This document shows positions 1-8,268 of a stretch of 64,000 bases of DNA, piece after piece (position 1 is the stretch's first letter; every line of letters begins with the position of its first letter). The DNA comes from Acidovorax_G lacteus. GTDB taxonomy: Bacteria > Pseudomonadota > Gammaproteobacteria > Burkholderiales > Burkholderiaceae_C. The stretch spans positions 248,001-312,000 of the forward strand of contig NZ_BAABEX010000029.1 of assembly GCF_039540375.1 (NCBI RefSeq). Reading direction: 5' to 3'. A program made the translations under genes and the position numbers. The notes under the pieces are model-generated. The model was given only the letters and a program-made list of their open reading frames with translations, ran no database searches and was not told the DNA's origin.

Positions 1-60
1 ATGACCCGGCGCTGTGCGTCTGTACATTGCCCAGCCCCGCACGGCGGTGGAACGTTGTTT

Positions 61-106
61 TGCTATTGATTTGATAGCTGTTCGTGCTTGATTTCTAAGC
101 ACGATC
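61..106 (+). repeat. Palindromic interspersed repeat, copy 1
   Basis: The left flank TGCTATTGATTTGATAGCT is followed by CGTGCTT, a 7-base loop, then AAGCACG. This is the most degenerate of nine related copies in the window and it lies 20 bp upstream of dusC. Confidence 0.8.
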
Positions 107-125
107 GGCCAATTTGGCTTGAAAG

Positions 126-1202
126 ATGATGGAGACTCCCCAGGCGTTGCAACCTGCTGCGGCCCCGGCCCCGGCCCCGGCCCCGGCCCCGGCCACAGCG
201 TCGCGGCCCCCGCTGCTGCTCGCACCCATGGAGGGGCTGCTCGACTTCGTGCTGCGCGATGTGCTCACCCGCGTGGGGGGGGCCGACCGCTGCGTGTCGG
301 AGTTCATCCGCGTGACCGGCACGCTGCTGCCCGACCGGGTGTTCCTGCGCTACATGCCCGAGCTGGCCCACGGCAGCCGCACGGCGGCGGGCGTGCCGGT
401 GCGTGCGCAACTGCTGGGCTCCGACCCGGCCTGCCTGGCCGAGAACGCGGCCCGCCTGGCCGAACTCGGGGCCGAGGGCATCGACCTGAACTTTGGCTGC
501 CCGGCCAAGGTGGTCAACCGGCACGGGGGCGGCGCGGCCCTGCTGCAGGAGCCCGAGCGCATCGCCCATATCGTGGCCGCTGTGCGCCGCGCGGTGCCAG
601 CCGCGCTGCCGGTGTCGGCCAAGATGCGCCTGGGCTACCGCGACCGATCGCTGGCTGTGGCCTGCGCCCAGGCCATGGAGGCCGGTGGCGCCTGCGAACT
701 GGTGGTGCATGCGCGCACCAAGGAAGACGGCTATCGCCCCCCGGCGTACTGGGAGGAGATTCCCGCCATCCGCGCGTCGGTGCGACTGCCGGTGGTGGCC
801 AACGGTGAGATCTGGACGGTGCAGGATGCCCAGCGCTGCCGCGCCCAGGCGGGCACTGCCGCGCTGATGCTGGGCCGTGGCATCGTGGCCGACCCGGGGC
901 TGGCGCGCGCAATCCGCGCCGCCGACGCGGGCCAGCCCGGCACCGACGACGTGACCTGGCCCATGCTGCTGCCGCAGCTGGGTGTGTTCTGGCAGCGGGT
1001 GTGCGAAGGCCTTACGCCCAACCAGCGGGCGGGCCGGCTCAAGCAGTGGCTGAACCTGCTGCGCCGCCGCTACCCCGAGGCGCAGCACGCCTTTGACACC
1101 GTGCGCACCATGACCGACCAGCGCGCCATCACGGCCTGGCTGGGCACCTTGCCCGGCGTGGACTTCAGCGCGCCGTCGCTGGTGGCCACGCCTGCCGGCT
1201 AG
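126..1202 (+). CDS. dusC: tRNA-dihydrouridine synthase (DusC-like)
   Basis: FMN-dependent enzyme that reduces uridine to dihydrouridine in the tRNA D-loop, using NADPH. The TIM-barrel opening APMEG lies near residue 32. It is followed by the DLNFGCPAK segment that carries the catalytic Cys of the Dus family, then KMRLGY and VVHARTKEDGY, and ANGEIW and MLGRG in the phosphate-binding half. The length of 358 residues is longer than E. coli DusC because of a 28-residue Ala/Pro leader encoded by a GGCCCC hexamer repeat. Two ATG codons lie in tandem (126 and 129) after GAAAG, so the exact start is uncertain. Assignment to the DusC branch (U16) rather than another Dus rests on the overall match to VLLAPMEG-type N termini. 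The gene stands alone and converges with the downstream phospholipase D gene. Confidence 0.88.
   Translation: MMETPQALQPAAAPAPAPAPAPATASRPPLLLAPMEGLLDFVLRDVLTRVGGADRCVSEFIRVTGTLLPDRVFLRYMPELAHGSRTAAGVPVRAQLLGSDPACLAENAARLAELGAEGIDLNFGCPAKVVNRHGGGAALLQEPERIAHIVAAVRRAVPAALPVSAKMRLGYRDRSLAVACAQAMEAGGACELVVHARTKEDGYRPPAYWEEIPAIRASVRLPVVANGEIWTVQDAQRCRAQAGTAALMLGRGIVADPGLARAIRAADAGQPGTDDVTWPMLLPQLGVFWQRVCEGLTPNQRAGRLKQWLNLLRRRYPEAQHAFDTVRTMTDQRAITAWLGTLPGVDFSAPSLVATPAG
161..194 (+). repeat. GGCCCC hexanucleotide microsatellite in dusC
   Basis: About 5.7 perfect copies of GGCCCC encode alternating Ala-Pro near the N terminus of DusC. The six-base unit keeps frame, so slippage would change the length of the Ala-Pro spacer without a frameshift. 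Confidence 0.9.
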
Positions 1203-1242
1203 GGAAGCTCTGCAGACCGCAGGGCGTTCTGCAGGGCTTCCC
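1202..1242. terminator. Hairpin between convergent dusC and phospholipase D gene
   Basis: GGGAAGC(T)CTGCAG pairs with CTGCAG(G)GCTTCCC around a 13-base loop, giving a stem of about 14 bp. It starts at the dusC stop codon. There is no U-run, so the terminator role is inferred from position only. Confidence 0.45.
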
Positions 1243-1254
1243 TGGCACGCCCGG

Positions 1255-3123
1255 CTACAGCAGGTGCTCGGGCGCGAGCGGGCCCAGCACACGCAGCAGC
1301 AGGCGCAGCGGCAGGCTGGCGTCGGGCTCGGTGGTGCTGTCTTCCAAGTCGCTGCCCTCGGGTGCGCGCCACACCAGGCGGCCGCGCTCGCTGCGCTTGA
1401 CCTTCCAGGCTGCATCTTCCATGGCCTTGGCGATCTGTGCGGTAGCCCCGCGCCCCAATGTGCCGCTGCGGATCAGCAGCGCGATTTCGGTGTTCTGCCT
1501 GTGTGAGCGCATGTCCAGGTTCATGGAACCGATGGCCACCAGCCGCTCGTCCACTACCAGCAGCTTGGAATGCAGCATGGCCCGCGAGGCACCCGCCGTG
1601 CCGCCACTGCCAGCGCCCAGCGCACTGCGCAGTCCGCGTTGCTCGCTGCGCAGTTCGTACAGCTCCACCCCCAGGTCCAGCAGGGCTGGCCGATAGCGCG
1701 CGTAGCCTGCATGGGCGATGGGCGCGTCGTTGGAGGCCAGCGAGTTGGTGAGCACGCGCACACGCACGCCGCGGGCGCGGGCCTGGGCGAAGGCGTCCAG
1801 AATGTCGCGCCCGGGCACGAAGTAGGGCGACACGACGGTCAGGTCGCGCTGGGCCTGGCGCATCAGGGCCAGCAGTCCATCCACCACCGTCTCGGCCGAC
1901 GGGTCTTCCGCGGGGGGAACGGCTGGGTCGTACACCGCAGGCAGTCCGGCAGCGGCCGCAGGGCGGGTGGCCGGGGGCCCGGGCATGGTCTCCAGGGCTG
2001 CCGATGCCGCCAGCGCAGCGGCCGACGTCGGTGCGGCAGCACCGTGGCCCTGCGCGCCTGGTGACGCCGTACCGGGCGCAGCAGGGTCGGCTGGAATCTT
2101 CGCGGGCTGGTCCACCAGCACCGCTGCGGGCGCCCAGACATAGCGCAGGCTGCGCAGGTCCAGCGGCTGCTGGTCCCAGACGCGTGCGCGCCGCTCCGCT
2201 GCTGCCGCGTTGTCGTCTGCCGGGGACGTCACGCCGGCGGTCGGCTGTGCGGGGCGCGTGTCGGCACTCACCGCGGCGTGGGCGGCTGCAGAGCGCTGCG
2301 CGCCCTGCGGGCCATGCCGCCACAGGTCCAGGTCCTCGGGCCGGATCAAGGCCTGCACTGGGTAAGAGCGCTCGTCGTTCCAGTACCAGTCGAAGGTGGC
2401 CGAGAGCTGCCGCACCACCGCGCCGATGGCCAGCACGTCCACATCGACAAAGTTGCCCGCCTCGTCGTGCCCGAAGTAGGCGTCGCCCAGGTTGCGGCCG
2501 CCCGTGACGGCCGCCACGTTGTCGGCAATGAACAGCTTGTTGTGCATGCGCTGCTGCGCGCGCGAGAAATCGGCCAGGGTGCTTAGCATGCGGCCCATCT
2601 TGGAGCTGCGGATGCCCGCCACCGGGTTGAACATGCGCATCTCAATGCCCGGCTCGAAGGCCAGGCGCATGACCTGCGCGTTCTGCCCGGCGCTGTGGAA
2701 GTCGTCGAGCAACAGGCGCACGCGCACGCCGCGCCGTGCAGCGGCCACGATGCCGGTCAGCAGGCGCTCGGTGCTTTCGTCCGCGTGGATCGCGTAATAC
2801 TGCAGGTCCAGCGTGTGGCGCGCGGACTCGACCATGGCCAAACGGCTGCCATACGCAACAGCAGGCCCGCTGATCAGCGCAAAGCCCGACGCGTGCCGCG
2901 TGGTGGTGGCGCTGCGCTGCTCGGCCACCCAGCGCACCAGCGGCGCATCGGGCGCGGGCACCTGCGCGGTGCTCACGGGGCGCTGCACCTGCGCAGGCAG
3001 GCTGCTGCATCCGGCCGCGAGCAGGGCCAAGCAGACCCAGGCCAGGACGAGGGCCCAGCGAAGGGGCTGCGGCCATGCCGTGGCAGTCCAGTGACGCCCA
3101 ACAGAACTGGGGAAGCTCTGCAT
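1255..3123 (-). CDS. Phospholipase D family lipoprotein
   Basis: Phosphatidyltransferase or phosphodiesterase with two HKD half-sites, the cardiolipin synthase ClsC/YmdC type of architecture. From the ATG at 3123 the protein is 622 residues. A hydrophobic stretch ends in LLAAGC (Cys 39), a lipobox-like signal, so it is probably anchored in the envelope. HKD motif 1 is HNKLFIADN (about residue 194), followed by GGRN. HKD motif 2 is HSKLLVVDE (about residue 518), followed by GSMNLD. A long Ala/Pro-rich insert separates the halves. The reading frame stays open upstream to 3507. Starts at 3186 (MDKKNN) and 3279 are possible, but none has a strong ribosome binding site, and 3123 puts the lipobox at a normal distance. 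Substrate is unknown; membrane phospholipid is the likely one. Confidence 0.82.
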   Translation of the reverse strand: MQSFPSSVGRHWTATAWPQPLRWALVLAWVCLALLAAGCSSLPAQVQRPVSTAQVPAPDAPLVRWVAEQRSATTTRHASGFALISGPAVAYGSRLAMVESARHTLDLQYYAIHADESTERLLTGIVAAARRGVRVRLLLDDFHSAGQNAQVMRLAFEPGIEMRMFNPVAGIRSSKMGRMLSTLADFSRAQQRMHNKLFIADNVAAVTGGRNLGDAYFGHDEAGNFVDVDVLAIGAVVRQLSATFDWYWNDERSYPVQALIRPEDLDLWRHGPQGAQRSAAAHAAVSADTRPAQPTAGVTSPADDNAAAAERRARVWDQQPLDLRSLRYVWAPAAVLVDQPAKIPADPAAPGTASPGAQGHGAAAPTSAAALAASAALETMPGPPATRPAAAAGLPAVYDPAVPPAEDPSAETVVDGLLALMRQAQRDLTVVSPYFVPGRDILDAFAQARARGVRVRVLTNSLASNDAPIAHAGYARYRPALLDLGVELYELRSEQRGLRSALGAGSGGTAGASRAMLHSKLLVVDERLVAIGSMNLDMRSHRQNTEIALLIRSGTLGRGATAQIAKAMEDAAWKVKRSERGRLVWRAPEGSDLEDSTTEPDASLPLRLLLRVLGPLAPEHLL

Positions 3124-3451
3124 AAAGCCCTGCGGTCTGCGCGGGCGCGGCCTCGGGCGGTCCGCTGCGTTGTTTTTCTTGTCCATCGCGCGGCTAGGGG
3201 CTGCCAAACGCGCTTTGCGGACCATCCCGAACCGCACCCGCACATCCTCGCCAGGGTGATGCAGAGCGTCCCTCGTCATCGTCTGCTCTTCAGAACGGGC
3301 CGCACGCCATGGTCGCGGTGCGTCCATGGCAGCAGCGTACAGGGCCGGGCGGATGCTGTCTGTCGGGCCCGAGGCCGTGCCCAGCAGCGGCCCGCACGAG
3401 CGCAAACGCGTCGCGGGCTGGTGGCCTGCAGCGCTGGGGCGCACAAGGGGC

Positions 3452-4510
3452 TCAGAGGGCTCGGGCGGATTCGCATACGGCTGTGGCCAGGCCGGGCAGG
3501 CTGGCATCGTCGAGCAGCGCTGCCGTCACCTGGCGGCGCTGGCCCCAGGCATGCAGATGGCTTCGGTGCCCCCGCTCGTACAGCGGGTCGTAGTGCAAGG
3601 CCATCAACTCGCCAAACAAGGCGGGCAGCGCGCCCGCCAGCGCCCAGGCCTGCCAGCGTGCTACGACCGCGCGGCCGTGCAGTTCGCGCAGCGCCTCCAG
3701 GCGCCTTGCCAGGCCTTGCGGGTCGTACCCGAGGTGCGCGTAGTCGCGCAGCAGAAATGCCAGCCGCTCGGCTTGCGGTGCCACGATCTCGATGCAGGGG
3801 CTGGCGCGCAGCCGGGCGAGCAAGGCTGCAGGTACGCGCAGTCGGCCGATCATCGCGCTCTCGGCCTCGATGAACACCGGTCGCGTGGTGTCCAGACTCT
3901 CGATCTGGTCGGCCAGCAGGGTTTCAAAGGCCGTCTGCGACGGCTGCGGCACACCCGGCAGATCGCCCAGCAGCGACCCCCGGTGGCGCGCCGCACCTTC
4001 CAGGTCGATGACCTGCTCGCCCTGCGCGGCCAGGGCCTGCAGCACGCGTGTCTTGGCGCTGCCCGTGGGGCCGCAGACCACCCGCAAGTCCAGCATCGGG
4101 CCCATGCGCTCGATCACCTCCATGGCATGGCGGCGCCAAGCTTTGTAGCCACCGGCCAGTTGCTGCGCGTCCCAGCCCACGAGGCGCATCCAGGTCACCA
4201 TCGATCCGCTGCGCATGCCGCCGCGCCAGCAGTACACCAGCGGCTTCCAGTGCGCAGGCGCATCGGCAAAGCGCTCGCGCAGGTGGCGCGCCAGGTTGGC
4301 TGCCACCATGGCGCCGCCCACGCGCCGGGCCTCGAAAGCGCCCTGCTGCTTGTAGAGCGTGCCCACGATGCGGCGTTCTTCGTCGTCGAGCACCGGGCAG
4401 TTGATCGCGCCGGGCAGGTGGTCGAGCGCAAATTCGGCCGGCGAACGCGCGTCGATCAGCGTGTGAAAGCCGTGGCGGTCTTGCACGCGCACGGGGCCAC
4501 GGTGGCTCAT
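3452..4510 (-). CDS. selU: tRNA 2-selenouridine synthase
   Basis: Converts 2-thiouridine at the wobble position of certain tRNAs to 2-selenouridine through a geranylated intermediate, using selenophosphate. The N-terminal rhodanese domain carries the catalytic Cys in VYCWRGGMRSG (Cys 94). The C-terminal half has a P-loop, GPTGSAKT (residues 147-154), with Ser-Ala where many relatives have Ser-Gly. At 352 residues it is a normal length. The frame stays open to 4606, but the ATG at 4510 gives the usual short N terminus. It is divergent from selD with only 48 bp between starts, so the selenophosphate supplier and its user are probably controlled together. Also called mnmH or ybbB. Confidence 0.9.
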   Translation of the reverse strand: MSHRGPVRVQDRHGFHTLIDARSPAEFALDHLPGAINCPVLDDEERRIVGTLYKQQGAFEARRVGGAMVAANLARHLRERFADAPAHWKPLVYCWRGGMRSGSMVTWMRLVGWDAQQLAGGYKAWRRHAMEVIERMGPMLDLRVVCGPTGSAKTRVLQALAAQGEQVIDLEGAARHRGSLLGDLPGVPQPSQTAFETLLADQIESLDTTRPVFIEAESAMIGRLRVPAALLARLRASPCIEIVAPQAERLAFLLRDYAHLGYDPQGLARRLEALRELHGRAVVARWQAWALAGALPALFGELMALHYDPLYERGHRSHLHAWGQRRQVTAALLDDASLPGLATAVCESARAL

Positions 4511-4558
4511 GCGGCACCCCTGCGCGGCGCAGGCCCCGCTGGCACAATCCGCCCCACC
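4511..4558. promoter_or_regulatory. Divergent selU/selD promoter region
   Basis: Only 48 bp lie between the ATGs of selU and selD, so both promoters and leaders must overlap here or extend into the coding regions. I could not pick a convincing -35/-10 pair. Confidence 0.5.
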
Positions 4559-5620
4559 ATGACGCCTGCTGCTGATCCTTCGATTCGTCTCACCCAGTTC
4601 TCCCACGGCGGCGGCTGCGGCTGCAAGATCGCGCCTGGCCTGCTGGCCGAGATTCTGTCACGCGCCCCGCAAGGCGTGGTGCCGCCGCAGCTGCTGGTGG
4701 GCACTGAAACCAGCGACGACGCAGCGGTGTACCAGCTCAACGCCACGCAGGCGCTCGTGGCCACCACCGACTTCTTCACGCCCATCGTGGACGACGCGTA
4801 CGATTTCGGCCGCATCGCGGCCACGAATGCGCTGTCCGACATCTACGCCATGGGCGGCACACCCATTCTGGCGCTGGCGCTGGTGGGCATGCCCATTGCC
4901 AAGCTGCCGCCCGAGGTGATTGGCCGCGTGCTGGAGGGCGGCGCAGCGGTGTGCCGCGACGCGGGTATTCCGATTGCAGGTGGGCATTCCATCGACGTGC
5001 TTGAACCCATCTATGGCCTGGTGGGCATCGGCTTGGTGGACCCGCGCCATGTGCGCCGCAATGCCGACGGCCAGGCGGGCGACTGTCTGGTGCTGGGCAA
5101 ACCGCTGGGCGTGGGCATTCTGTCGGCCGCGCTCAAGAAGGGGCAGCTCGACGCCGCAGGCTATGCGCAGATGGTGGCGGTGACCACGCAGCTCAACCGC
5201 GTGGGCGGTGACCTGGCGCGCATCGACGGCGTGCACGCCATGACCGACGTGACCGGCTTCGGCCTGGCCGGGCATTTGCTCGAAATCTGCCGCGGCTCGC
5301 AGCTGGCGGCCACGCTCGATTGGCCCGCCGTGCCCGTGCTGCCCGTGGCCCGCCACTGGGCCGACCAGGGCGTGGCCACCGGGGCGTCGGCGCGCAACTG
5401 GGCGGCCTACGGGGCCGAGGTGGCGCTGGCGGCCCCGCGCAGCGCGGCCGACCAGGCCCTGTTGACCGACCCGCAGACCAGTGGTGGCCTGCTGGTGTCG
5501 TGCAGCCCTGCGGCCGTGCCCGCCGTGCTGCAGGCCTTTGCCGCGGCGGGCTTCGGCGAGGCCGCGGCCATTGGCCGGCTGCACATGGCCGAGGGGCCGG
5601 TGCGCTTGCACGTGGCCTGA
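4559..5620 (+). CDS. selD: Selenide, water dikinase
   Basis: Makes selenophosphate from selenide and ATP, the selenium donor for selenouridine in tRNA and for selenocysteine. The 353-residue protein opens with SIRLTQFSHGGGCGCK; Cys 20 and Lys 23 match the essential Cys17 and Lys20 of E. coli SelD. This is the Cys form, not the selenocysteine form. The glycine-rich ATP segments TDVTGFGLAGH and DPQTSGGLL are present. The frame is open far upstream (to 3326), but homology starts at the ATG at 4559, and anything longer would run through selU. The nearest partner is selU; selA and selB are not in the window, so a role in selenocysteine synthesis cannot be judged here. Confidence 0.93.
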   Translation: MTPAADPSIRLTQFSHGGGCGCKIAPGLLAEILSRAPQGVVPPQLLVGTETSDDAAVYQLNATQALVATTDFFTPIVDDAYDFGRIAATNALSDIYAMGGTPILALALVGMPIAKLPPEVIGRVLEGGAAVCRDAGIPIAGGHSIDVLEPIYGLVGIGLVDPRHVRRNADGQAGDCLVLGKPLGVGILSAALKKGQLDAAGYAQMVAVTTQLNRVGGDLARIDGVHAMTDVTGFGLAGHLLEICRGSQLAATLDWPAVPVLPVARHWADQGVATGASARNWAAYGAEVALAAPRSAADQALLTDPQTSGGLLVSCSPAAVPAVLQAFAAAGFGEAAAIGRLHMAEGPVRLHVA

Positions 5621-5665
5621 CGGCCCAGTGCCACTGTCACGCGGCCTGCAGTTGCAGCGCGCCCT

Positions 5666-6358
5666 TCAGGCCGCAGCGCGGCTGCGCCCGGCCAGCGACA
5701 CGGCCTGCAGCGACAGGCCGTCGATCTCGTGGGTGATGCCCGACAGCACGTTAGCCACCACGGCAAACTCGCGCCCGTGCTGGCCGGCGCGCGCGGCCAT
5801 GACCTGTGCGTTGAAGCTCACCACCTTGGCCTCGCGTGCCACGGTCTGGATCGAGGCCACGATGGCGCTGAGCTCGCGCATCATCGAATCGGACCGTGCG
5901 CGCGTGATCTGGTCGAAGGCCGAGGTGGCCTTGTTCAGCGCTTCCAGCACCGGGTCGGTGCTGTCGACCAACGTGGACAGCGCCTCTTCGGTGCGCGGGC
6001 TGCGGCGTTCGGCCAGCTCCAGCGTGCGGTCTGCCTGCTGCACAAAGGCGTCGATCATCGGCCCCACGCCCTGCGGGCCGGTGTAGACGGCGCGAATCGT
6101 CTGCGCGGCCGCGCTGTCAAGGTGTTCGGGTGTGGACTGCAGGCGCTGCTGGCTGTCGCGAAACAGTTGCAGGGCGCTGCGCGCGGCCTCCAGGTGCTTG
6201 GTGCTGCCTCCCGCAGCCAGCACGGTCTGCAGCACCAGCCGCTGGCTCAGCATGCGCTGGCGTGCGGCGATGTTGACCAGGGACATGTCGCCGTCGCGCG
6301 CAGGCGCAGTGGCGCGGTGGGCGGCACCGTGGTGGGCCGAGGACGATGGTGTGGTCAT
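5666..6358 (-). CDS. Cytoplasmic PilJ-like / MCP-tip protein of the nitrate operon
   Basis: I do not know a named gene for this 230-residue protein. It has no signal peptide or membrane segment. Residues 29-40 (VNIAARQRMLSQ) resemble the P-box of the NarX/NarQ sensor and the PilJ N-terminal domain. The C-terminal part contains SFNAQVMAARAGQHGREFAV (182-201), which matches the hairpin tip of chemoreceptor signalling domains ([20 protein letters not shown] in the receptor at 15437). It looks like a soluble sensor with a truncated receptor coiled coil. It is the last gene of the nirB-nirD-nasA-ybiB-cobA run, 71 bp after cobA. The open frame extends to 6430, but the ATG at 6358 is preferred. Nitrate or nitrite sensing, or coupling to chemotaxis proteins, is inference. 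Confidence 0.65.
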   Translation of the reverse strand: MTTPSSSAHHGAAHRATAPARDGDMSLVNIAARQRMLSQRLVLQTVLAAGGSTKHLEAARSALQLFRDSQQRLQSTPEHLDSAAAQTIRAVYTGPQGVGPMIDAFVQQADRTLELAERRSPRTEEALSTLVDSTDPVLEALNKATSAFDQITRARSDSMMRELSAIVASIQTVAREAKVVSFNAQVMAARAGQHGREFAVVANVLSGITHEIDGLSLQAVSLAGRSRAAA

Positions 6359-6429
6359 GGATCCCCCTGCGTTGAACCGGTGATGGACACCGTCAAGCAA
6401 GCACCGCGCCAGCGCGCGGCACGGGGGCA

Positions 6430-7242
6430 TCAGCCGTGGCGGCGCTCAGCCACAGCAGTGTCGGGCAGTGCCACGGCGGACACGCCGCGCACCACATCGC
6501 CCACCACGATCACCGAGGGGCTGCCCAGTTGCGCGGCCGCCAGCGTGGGCAGCAGGGTACCCAGCGTGCACACGGCATGGCGCTGTGTGGGCAGCGTGGC
6601 GTTCTGCACCACGGCCACGGGCGTGGCCGGGGGCAGGCCACCGGCCAGCAGCTCGTGCTGGATGTGGGCGGCACCGCTCACGCCCATGTAGATCACGAGC
6701 GTGAGCTTGGCGTCGCGCGCGGTGGCGGCCAGTTGCCGCCAGTCGGTGCCTGCGTCGCCCGGCTTGGCATGGCCGGTGATGAATACCACGCCATGCGCAT
6801 GGTCGCGGTGCGTGAGTGGCGCGCCCAGCGACGTCATGCCCGCGAGGCCCGCGGTGATGCCGTTGACCACCTCGACGTGCACGCCGGCCGCGCGCAGGTG
6901 CTCCACTTCTTCGCCACCACGCCCGAAGATGAACGGGTCGCCGCCCTTGAGGCGTACCACCTGCTCGCCCGCCTGCACGGCGCTGAGCATGAGCTTTTCG
7001 ATGAAGGCCTGCGGCGTGCTTTTACAGCCGCCGCGCTTGCCCACGTACACGATGCGCGCTGTGGGCGCGGCATAGGCCACGATGGCGTCGCTCACCAGGT
7101 CGTCCACCAGCAGCACGGTGGCCGCCTGGATGGCCTTGAGCGCCTTGAGCGTGAGCAGTTCCGGGTCGCCCGGGCCTGCGCCCACCAGGGTGCACCGGCC
7201 CGGTGCGTGCGTTGCGGCCAGGGAGGAGGGAGTCTTGGTCAT
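6430..7242 (-). CDS. cobA: Uroporphyrinogen-III C-methyltransferase
   Basis: Adds methyl groups from S-adenosylmethionine at C-2 and C-7 of uroporphyrinogen III to make precorrin-2, the precursor of siroheme. The 270-residue protein has the family motifs GAGPGDPELLT (from residue 21), VGKRGG, GGDPFIFGRGGEE (100-112) and TSLGAPLTHR. It lacks the CysG dehydrogenase/ferrochelatase half, so that step must be done by another gene outside the window. Its place in the operon fits: NirB, encoded upstream, carries siroheme. It starts 18 bp after ybiB. Distinguishing cobA from nasF- or sumT-type names is a matter of naming only. Confidence 0.92.
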   Translation of the reverse strand: MTKTPSSLAATHAPGRCTLVGAGPGDPELLTLKALKAIQAATVLLVDDLVSDAIVAYAAPTARIVYVGKRGGCKSTPQAFIEKLMLSAVQAGEQVVRLKGGDPFIFGRGGEEVEHLRAAGVHVEVVNGITAGLAGMTSLGAPLTHRDHAHGVVFITGHAKPGDAGTDWRQLAATARDAKLTLVIYMGVSGAAHIQHELLAGGLPPATPVAVVQNATLPTQRHAVCTLGTLLPTLAAAQLGSPSVIVVGDVVRGVSAVALPDTAVAERRHG

Positions 7243-7260
7243 GGCGGGTCTTTCAGGCCG

Positions 7261-8205
7261 TCAGGCAGCGGAGGCGACGGTCCGGGTGGCAGGGATCTGC
7301 CCGGCCAGTCGCACGATGTAGGCCACTTGGCGGGCAATGGCCTCGGGCACAGGCAGGGTGCCGTCGAGCACGGCGCGGGTGTAGGCGGCGGTGCTGTCCA
7401 CGTCGATGGCGCTGGGCAGGCCCGGCACTTCGCTCGCGGTGCCGGGCTGCTGGTCTTGCCAGGTGTCGGCCACACCTCCCACAAAGGCGTCGTAGCGCGG
7501 CGTGCGACGCGGGTCTGCGGCCACTTCACCTTCAAGCCCGCGCGAGAGCAGCGCATTCAGGCCCCACTGCGCGCAGGTGCGGCACAGCATGTCGAAGTAT
7601 TCGGGGTGGGTGTAGCTCGTGACCAGCAGCGACGGCCCCGCACAGGGCGCTAGCAGCTTGACCACGCTGTGCCCCGGGTTGCGCAGACCCACCACCTCGC
7701 GCACGGCCAGCAGGCGGGCCAGCCCCGGTGCCAGCTGCGCGGTGTGCACATGGGCCACTTCGCCCGGCTGCAGGGCACGCAGCGGTGCGCCCTCGGGCCA
7801 GGCGGGCACGCCCAGCGCCTGAAGCACGTCGCTGGCCAGCACGCGGCGGGCTTCGGTGCGCATGCCGTGCAGCAGCACGGGCAGACCCGCGCGCGCCACC
7901 AGCAGGGCGAGCAGTGGCGTGAGCACGGGCAGCTTGCGCGCGCCGTTGTAGCTGGGCAGTACGACCACAGGCCGGGTGCTGGCGGGCAGGCGGGCGCTGC
8001 GGGCGTGCAGCGCGTCGAGAAAGCCGCACATCTCGTCGGGCGTTTCGCCCTTGATGCGCATGGCCAAGCAGAAGGCGCCGATTTCAAGGTCGGTCACCTG
8101 CCCGTCGAGCACCTGGCCGAACAGGTCGGCCGCCTGCGCGCGCGACAAGGGCTTGGCCCCGCGGGCGCCGCGGCCGATTTCCTTGATGTACTGGCTAATG
8201 CCCAT
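7261..8205 (-). CDS. ybiB: YbiB/TrpD2-type nucleic acid-binding protein
   Basis: Homologue of anthranilate phosphoribosyltransferase (TrpD fold), 314 residues. The N-terminal helical domain reads IGRGARGAKPLSRAQAADLFGQ, then IGAFCLAMRIKGETPDEM, as in the TrpD2/YbiB branch. E. coli YbiB is known to bind nucleic acid rather than act in tryptophan synthesis, and to be SOS-linked. Here it sits between nasA and cobA (63 bp and 18 bp gaps), so it is co-transcribed with nitrate assimilation. Its role there is unknown. The frame has no better start than the ATG at 8205. An enzymatic phosphoribosyltransferase role cannot be excluded by reading alone. Confidence 0.78.
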   Translation of the reverse strand: MGISQYIKEIGRGARGAKPLSRAQAADLFGQVLDGQVTDLEIGAFCLAMRIKGETPDEMCGFLDALHARSARLPASTRPVVVLPSYNGARKLPVLTPLLALLVARAGLPVLLHGMRTEARRVLASDVLQALGVPAWPEGAPLRALQPGEVAHVHTAQLAPGLARLLAVREVVGLRNPGHSVVKLLAPCAGPSLLVTSYTHPEYFDMLCRTCAQWGLNALLSRGLEGEVAADPRRTPRYDAFVGGVADTWQDQQPGTASEVPGLPSAIDVDSTAAYTRAVLDGTLPVPEAIARQVAYIVRLAGQIPATRTVASAA

Positions 8206-8268
8206 GCTGTGAGTGCGCTGGAGTCCGTGATTGCGGTTTGATTGTGAAGCAATCGTGAGAACTTTTGG

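Noticed and set aside
63..1415. 450-residue minus-strand open frame over dusC
   Set aside because: It is antisense to a clear Dus gene, of low complexity (Arg/Gly/His-rich), and a product of high GC third positions.
4559..5620. SelD as a selenocysteine-containing protein
   Set aside because: The active-site codon is an ordinary Cys codon (GGGCGCK) and no in-frame TGA occurs there.
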